Assembly (NCBI GenBank): GCA_019247335.1
Contig: JAFAPB010000075.1
Location: 1 to 43,667, forward strand
DNA length: 43,667 bases
DNA from: Candidatus Kaiserbacteria bacterium
GTDB lineage: Bacteria; Patescibacteriota; Minisyncoccia; Phycocordibacterales; UBA2100
Reading direction: 5' to 3'
Below the pieces are notes generated by a model. That model searched no databases, was not told the DNA's origin, and worked only from the letters and a program-made list of their open reading frames with translations. This document shows positions 37,925 to 43,667 of this stretch, piece by piece. The first letter of the stretch is position 1, and every line of letters starts with the position of its first letter. The position numbers and the translations under genes are program-made.

Positions 37925-39621
37925 CAGCGTGCGATGGTCGAGAGCATGACCTCGTCGGTGAGGTCGACGACGCGCGAGAGCTCGTCGAGCGAGGTGACGC
38001 CTTGCAATACTTTGACGGCGCCGTCCTGCGCCATGCGGCGGATGTTCTGATGCTTCGCGGCGGCCCAGATGTCGCGCTCGGAAGAGGTGTGGCGCACGCA
38101 CTCTTCGATCTCGCGGTCCATGAGAATGACCTCGACGACCGCGATGCGGCCTTTGTAGCCGATGCCGCCGCACTTCTCGCAGCCTTTGGGCAGCCACATC
38201 GTGTCGCGATTCTGCGGCAGCTCGTCCTCGTGCGGGATCTTGTTGAGCAATATCTCCATCGTCTTTTTATTTTCGCCTTCGATGACCGCGCTCTGCCTGC
38301 AATTGGGACAGAGGCGGCGGACGAGGCGCTGCGCCATCGCGACCGTGACGGCTGCGCCGAGAATGTCGGCATTCACGCCCATGTCGATGAGGCGAGGGAA
38401 GGTGCCGGCCGCGTCGTTGGTGTGGAGCGTGGAGAAAACGAGGTGACCGGTGAGCGATGCGTGCACCGCCGTCGACGCCACTTCCGCGTCGCGGATCTCG
38501 CCGACCATGATCACGTCCGGGTCTTGGCGGAGGGTGGAGCGCAGTCCCTGCGCGAATGTGTAATCTTTTGATACTTGCGTCTGCACGATGCCCGAGAGGT
38601 GATATTCGATCGGGTCTTCGATCGTAACGATCTTGATGCCCGGCTCGTTGACCTGGCTCAAGAATGCGTAGAGCGTCGTCGTTTTACCGGAGCCAGTCGG
38701 TCCGGTGTTGAGAATCATGCCGTTGGGCTTTGCGATCTCGTGATGGAAAATATCCATGAGATATTTGTCGAAGCCGAGCGCTTCCATCGGAAGACCGATC
38801 GTCGATGGATCGAGAATACGCATCACGATCGTCTCGGCATACGCGCCAGGGAGCACGCTCGCGCGTATTTCGATCTCTTTGCCGCCGATCACGATCGAGA
38901 AGCGTCCGTCTTGTGCGGCATTTTTCACGTTGAGCTTGAGGCCGGAGAGCAGTTTCAAGCGCGAAGAGATGAGCGCGTACGTGGGGCCGTCGAACATCAA
39001 GACTTCAACGAGCACGCCGTCTAAGCGGTAGCGCATGCGCACGCCCGCTTCCTCCGGCTCCATGTGTACGTCGGATGCGCCAAGCGAGAGCGCGCCGGCC
39101 ATCACGACTTCAAGCACACGCGAGATGCGGTGCGTGTCTTTGGACCCGGCATGAGAGGCGATCTCGGTCTTCACGTCGTTGAGCGTCTTCAGTTTCGAGA
39201 TCATTTCCTGGATGGTCTCGTTGGAGAGCGTGAGGATGCCCGCTTCGGTCTCGGTCGCATATGAAATATCGTGGTAACGATCCCACGCATGCTCGAGCGA
39301 AGCGAGGGAGACCATGAATTTGCGTACCGTGTAGCCGAGCTTTTCGATATTCGTGATTATCTGAAGCGATTCGGGGCGCTCGGGCGCGCGCATCGCGATC
39401 CAGATCTGCTTATTGATTTTATGGAATGCCGCGACTTCGGCGCGGCGGGCGTCTTCCTCGACGATGAGGCGCAGCGCATCGGTATCGATCGCCTTGGAGG
39501 TGAGGTCGGTGTAGTCGACACCGTACTTTTGGGAGAGGATCTGGGCCAATTGCTCCTCCTCGCGGGCGCGCAGCTCATGCAGGCGCTCGTCCTGCTTTTT
39601 CTCGTTGAACTGCGTCGCCAT
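37924..39621 (-). CDS. pilB: PilB/GspE-type secretion or pilus ATPase
   Basis: 565 aa. Hexameric ATPase that drives type IV pilus or type II secretion assembly at the cytoplasmic membrane. The N-terminal MshEN-like region is followed by the T2SSE core: ASDVHMEP, LDGVLVEV, Walker A GPTGSGKT (307-314), Asp box TIEDPIEYHL, Walker B VIMVGEIRDAE, His box LVFSTLHTND, and a zinc-binding pair CPNC / CEKC. Whether it serves a type IV pilus is inference; no pilC, pilin or pilT is in the window. A TACACT hexamer lies exactly 6 nt before the ATG. Confidence 0.92.
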   Translation of the reverse strand: MATQFNEKKQDERLHELRAREEEQLAQILSQKYGVDYTDLTSKAIDTDALRLIVEEDARRAEVAAFHKINKQIWIAMRAPERPESLQIITNIEKLGYTVRKFMVSLASLEHAWDRYHDISYATETEAGILTLSNETIQEMISKLKTLNDVKTEIASHAGSKDTHRISRVLEVVMAGALSLGASDVHMEPEEAGVRMRYRLDGVLVEVLMFDGPTYALISSRLKLLSGLKLNVKNAAQDGRFSIVIGGKEIEIRASVLPGAYAETIVMRILDPSTIGLPMEALGFDKYLMDIFHHEIAKPNGMILNTGPTGSGKTTTLYAFLSQVNEPGIKIVTIEDPIEYHLSGIVQTQVSKDYTFAQGLRSTLRQDPDVIMVGEIRDAEVASTAVHASLTGHLVFSTLHTNDAAGTFPRLIDMGVNADILGAAVTVAMAQRLVRRLCPNCRQSAVIEGENKKTMEILLNKIPHEDELPQNRDTMWLPKGCEKCGGIGYKGRIAVVEVILMDREIEECVRHTSSERDIWAAAKHQNIRRMAQDGAVKVLQGVTSLDELSRVVDLTDEVMLSTIAR

Positions 39622-39672
39622 CTATCCAGTGTACCGCACCTTTCCGCTCCGGAGCGGTGCTACACTTTCATA
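39622..39672. promoter_or_regulatory. Divergent leaderless promoters, pilB and the 1008-aa gene
   Basis: On the minus strand TACACT (complement of 39628-39633) ends 6 nt before ATG 39621; on the plus strand TACACT (39661-39666) ends 6 nt before ATG 39673. The same hexamer and the same spacing on both sides of a 51-bp gap suggest matched expression. Confidence 0.75.
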
Positions 39673-42600
39673 ATGGTACGAGAAAGCTGGCGACCTGGCG
39701 CAGATCGTGAACGCATACAGCGCAATGCTCCGAATGAAGGAGCGGGTAGTGGTGGTAGCGCGACGGACGCAGGGATAGATCAGAACCGCATGGAAAAGGC
39801 ATTCGCGGCGTTTGAACGATTTCAAACCACGAGTCCAACTGGCGAGAAGTGGGCAATAAAGCCGGGCGCGATGTTATGCGCGGCAGCAGCCGAAGGCTAT
39901 CTCCATACAGCGGCGGAGAAGCAGAACTTTTATTCTAGGCTTTTGGCAGACCGTAAAATTGAAAGAGCTGATATTCCGCGTGAGATCGTCGCGGTGATCG
40001 CGCCTGCCGAAGCGCCACCCGGTGCCGCAAAAGCTGAGGCGCGCGCTGCCGATCGACCAGCTCCGGCGCCTGCGGAACCGGAAGTTCCGCCTGCAGCGCC
40101 TGCGGCGACTCCTAAAGCAGAACCGGCCGCCGCAGCTCCTAAAGCGGAAGCAGCTCCAGCCAAAGCAGGGAAGGAGCCTGTTAAAAGTTTGGCGGATCTC
40201 AAGCGTGCGCTCGCCGGCGAGCCTGAAGCAAAGCCGGAAGAGAAACTTACGAAAAAACAGCGCGAGCCGCACGAGCGTAGGGCTGCAGAACTTGCTCGCG
40301 CCATACCTATAGAAGGAAAACCGGACGATGCCGAAGGTCTCGCTGAAGCGCTCATTGATTATGCGACGCGGCGCGTCCGATCGAATGCCGCAGAAGCGCT
40401 CGTAAAAGCCGCAGAAAAAGTCGCGGTAACCGACTTGGTGCAATTCCAAAAGCTGACTGGTCTTATAGAAGGCGAAATGGCGGCAAAAGGGGTGCATCTC
40501 GTCGGCGGATTCCATCGTCCTGATCAGCCCGACGCAAAACCTGCAGAAACCATGACTGAGGCTGAACTGCTCGCGGGGCTGGAGGGATTAGCGGCAGCGC
40601 AAGACGAAGCGAGGCGCGCGGAACAGCTGCAGCCGCTGAGTCGCGCGTCCATCATCAAAGTAAAGAGCGCGATCGCGGGGTTCGACGGCATGGTGGGTAG
40701 CATGCTTGCCTCGGCTGCGGCTGCCAACATGGCCGAAGGGGCCGAACCGAACGAACGCGCTGCATTTTATCGAGAACTTGTGAACACTGGGCGCCTCGAA
40801 CGCAATGACGTACCAAAAGATGTTGTTTTAGATATTGATGCCGGAAAGCCTGTCGCGAGCGCCCCGGCCAACGCCCCGGCGAATGTTGACCAGAGTGATG
40901 GCAATGAGGATATTCGAGAAGGACTTGCTGCACTTGCCGCGCTTGATTTATCGGGACTCGGCACGCCTTCGGCGGGTCCGGATGCGGATGACGCAGCTAA
41001 GAAAGCAGCGCCGAAAGCAGCGCCGAAAGCGGCATCAAAGGCGGCCAAAAAGAAAACTGCCGGGGCACCAAAAGCCGCACCCAAAGGTCCCGACGCTAAG
41101 AGCGCAGAAGTATTCGCTAATGATTATTTGGCGACTTTGCCCGATAACTTCCAGCGCGCGATCGCCAAGGCACAGGAAATGATCGGCGACGGCCACACGC
41201 GAAAAGAGGATAGGCTGGGTATGGCTTCGCGCGGACTCATCGGCAATGCGGAGTGGCCAGCATTCAGGACCGCCGCGGAAGAATATGAACGAATTCTTGC
41301 TGAAAAGGGCAATAGTGCGGCGCCCAAAAACGCCCCAAAAAACGCGCCGGCGCCAAAAACCGAATCTGCGGAAGAAAAAGCTGCTCGAGCCGAGCGCATA
41401 AAAGTTTCTCTAGAAATTTTCAATACAAGAGTCGTCGAGAATGGTGCGGATCCGACAATCATGTTCCAACTGATCGGACAAGCTTTGCCAAAACGGGACT
41501 GGGACGAGTACATCCAGGCACTTGAAAATGAAGGTATTCATGTAAACGGCAACAAGATCGAAGATGCGCCACCATTGGTCTCGCTCGGTTCAACCGAAGA
41601 AGACGTCAAAAAAATACTCGGCGAGCCCGACGGACATGTCGCTCCGAATTTGAAGAGCAAGGCTCCGACGCCGTTCTGGCGGTTGCGGGGATGCGCGCTT
41701 GTTTTAGATAAAGACGGCCCGGAAGATCCGACAGTTGTCATGCGCGTCAATGAGGGTGCTCGCCACCGTTTCTTGAATGGCTGGCATGTCTATGAAAATG
41801 GAAATTTCCGTAAGCTCGAGAACGGGCAAATCGACGAGATATATACGAAGCGTGGGGAAGCAGAGGAACGACAGCGGGCCGAGGGCCAGCCTATGAATAA
41901 TGATGAATACGACAAGAAACGCCGACGCGAACGTCGCGCGGCGTCGAAGCGCACTACCGTACGACCGGAAGATATTCCGGAGCGCGTGAAGGGGTCAGGG
42001 CGTCGAGAGAGGAATGAGCGAGACGAGCGCGGGGAAGGTGGGGAACGGCGCGAAGGTACAGAGGGACGGGAGGCCCGCCGCAATGCGGAGCAAGCGTACG
42101 ATCATTTCCTGCGAAATTGGGACCACACCAAAGAAGGCACCGCATACGCGTTCGCAAAGGCTATCGAAGGCGCGAACGACAAAGATATTCATCGCGTCAT
42201 CGATCGTATTCATAGCTTGGGAAAAAATTATCCGCACCGCGAAGTTTTGCAGCGGATCTATGATCGCATACGCGACGGCGAGCGATTTGATGAACCGCGA
42301 AGTGAGCGTCGACGAGAAAGCCGCGGCGAACGAGGCCGCGATCGGGAGCGTGGTCGCGATCGACAGCGCGACAACGAAAACAATGACCGTCCATTCGAAA
42401 AAATAATCGACGATATTCTCGATGATGTGGAAGAAGGGAACTCGCTTCGAAAGGCGTATTTTGATAACACGCGCGGTATGCGCGGCCGACGCCTCCGTCG
42501 CTTCACGGAAGAATTGAAAAAAGAGCGGGACATTGATAAAGAGGAGCTCGAGGATGTTCTTTATGATGACAATAGGCTCAAGCGGCACGACGATGATGAA

Positions 42601-42699
42601 GATGGGGGCGGTGGCCGCGGTGGAGGCGGTCGCGAGGGAGGCGAGCGCCGCGAAGGCAGAGGGCGACAGTCGCTTGAGGACGCGCTCAAGGATATCTAG
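39673..42699 (+). CDS. Large low-complexity protein with repeated modules
   Basis: 1008 aa from ATG 39673; the open frame extends upstream to 39271 but that part lies antisense to pilB and before the promoter. No signal peptide or membrane segment. Two copies of a helical module with pattern G-[AS]-M-L...F-Y-x-x-L-[LV]...[KR]-[IL]-E-R-x-D-[IV]-P lie near residues 65-108 and 342-385, and further helical segments follow. They are joined by Ala/Pro/Lys-rich linkers. Residues about 630-720 look folded (STEEDVKKILGEPDG, NGWHVYENGNFRKL). The C-terminal third is Arg/Glu/Asp/Gly-rich (RRESRGERGRDRERGRDRQR), as in RNA-binding or scaffold proteins. Family unknown. Confidence 0.7.
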   Translation: MVRESWRPGADRERIQRNAPNEGAGSGGSATDAGIDQNRMEKAFAAFERFQTTSPTGEKWAIKPGAMLCAAAAEGYLHTAAEKQNFYSRLLADRKIERADIPREIVAVIAPAEAPPGAAKAEARAADRPAPAPAEPEVPPAAPAATPKAEPAAAAPKAEAAPAKAGKEPVKSLADLKRALAGEPEAKPEEKLTKKQREPHERRAAELARAIPIEGKPDDAEGLAEALIDYATRRVRSNAAEALVKAAEKVAVTDLVQFQKLTGLIEGEMAAKGVHLVGGFHRPDQPDAKPAETMTEAELLAGLEGLAAAQDEARRAEQLQPLSRASIIKVKSAIAGFDGMVGSMLASAAAANMAEGAEPNERAAFYRELVNTGRLERNDVPKDVVLDIDAGKPVASAPANAPANVDQSDGNEDIREGLAALAALDLSGLGTPSAGPDADDAAKKAAPKAAPKAASKAAKKKTAGAPKAAPKGPDAKSAEVFANDYLATLPDNFQRAIAKAQEMIGDGHTRKEDRLGMASRGLIGNAEWPAFRTAAEEYERILAEKGNSAAPKNAPKNAPAPKTESAEEKAARAERIKVSLEIFNTRVVENGADPTIMFQLIGQALPKRDWDEYIQALENEGIHVNGNKIEDAPPLVSLGSTEEDVKKILGEPDGHVAPNLKSKAPTPFWRLRGCALVLDKDGPEDPTVVMRVNEGARHRFLNGWHVYENGNFRKLENGQIDEIYTKRGEAEERQRAEGQPMNNDEYDKKRRRERRAASKRTTVRPEDIPERVKGSGRRERNERDERGEGGERREGTEGREARRNAEQAYDHFLRNWDHTKEGTAYAFAKAIEGANDKDIHRVIDRIHSLGKNYPHREVLQRIYDRIRDGERFDEPRSERRRESRGERGRDRERGRDRQRDNENNDRPFEKIIDDILDDVEEGNSLRKAYFDNTRGMRGRRLRRFTEELKKERDIDKEELEDVLYDDNRLKRHDDDEDGGGGRGGGGREGGERREGRGRQSLEDALKDI

Positions 42700-42708
42700 C
42701 ATTTTTGC

Positions 42709-42714
42709 TATGCT
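42709..42714 (+). promoter_or_regulatory. Leaderless promoter of tsaE
   Basis: TATGCT preceded by TGC (extended -10) ends exactly 6 nt before ATG 42721. Confidence 0.65.
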
Positions 42715-42720
42715 GCCGCC

Positions 42721-43158
42721 ATGGCGCGGACGCACAATATAAAGGAATTCAATGCGGAGGCGGCGCGCTTTGCCGCGACGCTCAAAAAAGGACAGGCGGC
42801 CACGATCGTTGCCCTCTTGGGCGAACTCGGCGCTGGGAAGACCTCGTTTACCCAGGCGATCGCCAAATATTTCGGTATCGATGAAACTCTCGCGAGCCCC
42901 ACATTCGTGATCGAGAAGATCTATGAGGCAAAAAGCGGCCCGTTTACGCGACTGATACATATAGACGCGTACCGGCTGGAGAAAGCGCGAGATCTCGAGG
43001 TCCTCGGTTGGGACGAGATAGTCGCCGATGCCCAAAATGTCATACTGCTGGAATGGCCGGAAAAAGTGCCCGGATTGGTACCCAAAGGCGCAAAAACCGT
43101 CTCGATAACATTGCTTGAAGGAGAGACCCGCGAATTTACCTATGGCGAAAAAAACTGA
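42721..43158 (+). CDS. tsaE: tRNA threonylcarbamoyladenosine ATPase TsaE
   Basis: 145 aa. P-loop ATPase that resets the TsaBD complex during t6A37 modification of ANN-decoding tRNAs. Walker A GELGAGKT (34-41), the family motif LASPTFVIEKIYE, HIDAYRLE and the C-terminal VILLEWPEKV are all present. Length is normal. It ends inside polA (17-nt overlap), so the two are coupled. tsaB and tsaD are not in the window. Confidence 0.94.
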   Translation: MARTHNIKEFNAEAARFAATLKKGQAATIVALLGELGAGKTSFTQAIAKYFGIDETLASPTFVIEKIYEAKSGPFTRLIHIDAYRLEKARDLEVLGWDEIVADAQNVILLEWPEKVPGLVPKGAKTVSITLLEGETREFTYGEKN

Positions 43159-43667
43159 AGCGAAGCCCAAGAAAAAAGTCGAGAAGAAAAAGATGCGCGT
43201 CGTCCTGCTTGATTCGCACGCGATCCTCCATCGCGCGTATCACGCGCTGCCGGATTTTTCATCGAGCCGCGGCGAGCCGACCGGCGCGCTCTATGGGCTT
43301 ATCCTGATGCTGCTGAAAATTGTCGACGATCTGAAGCCTGATTACGTGATCGCGGCGCGCGACCTGCCGGGCAAGACAGTGCGGCATGAGCAGTTCGAGG
43401 CGTACAAAGCGAAGCGCGCGAAGGTGGAAGACGCGCTCATCGTGCAGCTCGAGAAGGCGCCGCGCGTATTCGAAGCTTTCGGCATTCCGGTCTACGAGTA
43501 TCCCGGCTACGAGGCAGACGACGTGCTTGGCACCATCGTTAAAAAACTTGCCGGGCGGAGCGATCTCGAGGTCATTATCGCGACGGGGGACATGGACACA
43601 CTGCAGCTCGTCGATGACAACGTGAAGGTCTTCACCCTTCGCAAGGGACTCTCCGATACCGTGCTCT
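43142..43667 (+). CDS. polA: DNA polymerase I, N-terminal 5' nuclease domain (runs off window)
   Basis: The first 175 codons are open to the window end. After a Lys-rich leader (residues 1-18) the 5'-3' exonuclease/FEN domain begins: VVLLDSHAILHRAYHALPDF, PTGALYGLILML, AARDLPGKTVRHEQFEAYKAKR, then the metal-binding motifs YEADDVLGT and TGDMDTLQLV. Either a full PolA or a stand-alone 5' nuclease would start this way, and the window ends too early to tell. ATG 43142 lies inside tsaE; ATG 43193 (MRVVLLD) is an alternative start without the Lys leader. Confidence 0.85.
   Translation, partial: MAKKTEAKPKKKVEKKKMRVVLLDSHAILHRAYHALPDFSSSRGEPTGALYGLILMLLKIVDDLKPDYVIAARDLPGKTVRHEQFEAYKAKRAKVEDALIVQLEKAPRVFEAFGIPVYEYPGYEADDVLGTIVKKLAGRSDLEVIIATGDMDTLQLVDDNVKVFTLRKGLSDTVL

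Noticed and set aside
41995..43170. 391-codon minus-strand ORF
   Set aside because: Antisense to the 1008-aa gene and the well-identified tsaE.

Overview
The window looks like a chromosomal segment around the replication origin of a Candidate Phyla Radiation (Patescibacteria, probably Parcubacteria-like) bacterium. This is inferred from gene content and style: a compact GC-rich genome, a PrgI/VirB4/TrbL-type secretion locus beside the rpmH-dnaA-dnaN core, no biosynthetic pathways, many secreted proteins with no recognisable family, and expression signals dominated by leaderless promoters. No rRNA, tRNA, CRISPR array or transposase gene is visible.

Layout. 1-3.25 kb: the 5' end of a cut-off minus-strand gene, a cruciform-forming repeat, then uvrD/pcrA and rsmA. 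3.3-16.3 kb: a plus-strand cluster for a type IV secretion/conjugation-like envelope machine. It holds two paralogous one-TM proteins, a secreted Cys-rich protein, a VirB6/TrbL-like channel fused to a long coiled coil, PrgI (VirB3-like), a TraC-like small protein, the VirB4 ATPase, an Ig-repeat secreted protein, a membrane-anchored protein and a VirB2-like pilin; one small secreted gene is divergent. 16.3-20.9 kb: the origin core, with rpmH-rnpA-yidC-khpB/jag to the left and dnaA-oriC-dnaN to the right, so transcription points away from the origin on both sides. 20.9-31.7 kb: PBP1A-type peptidoglycan synthase, a zinc-ribbon peptide with ruvC, a secreted glutaredoxin-like protein, an 810-aa secreted repeat protein, a shortened yebC, a three-gene plus-strand envelope cluster and a membrane-anchored FAD oxidase. 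31.7-37.2 kb: an accessory zone with two homologous tandem ncRNA candidates, a cluster of DnaA-box-like sites, an AT-richer RelA/SpoT-domain synthetase, a remnant of a second ruvB 3' end, an HExxH protein, ruvB, a third structured RNA candidate with a strong sigma70-like promoter, and three small genes with Shine-Dalgarno leaders. 37.2-43.7 kb: a lycopene-cyclase-like membrane protein and a PilB/GspE ATPase, divergent from a 1008-aa low-complexity protein, then tsaE and the start of polA.

The most informative signals are regulatory. At least nine starts lie exactly 6 nt after a TATAAT-like hexamer, including two divergent pairs, which indicates leaderless mRNAs and fixes several start codons. 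Inside operons, genes are joined by stop-T-ATG (six times) or ATGA overlaps, without Shine-Dalgarno sequences. The small genes at 33.7-37.1 kb instead use SD leaders and, in part, their own terminators, which suggests a different origin. The best candidates for something undescribed are the tandem RNA pair at 31.85-32.48 kb, the structured RNA at 35.7 kb, and the ruvB-end repeat flanking a putative metallopeptidase.
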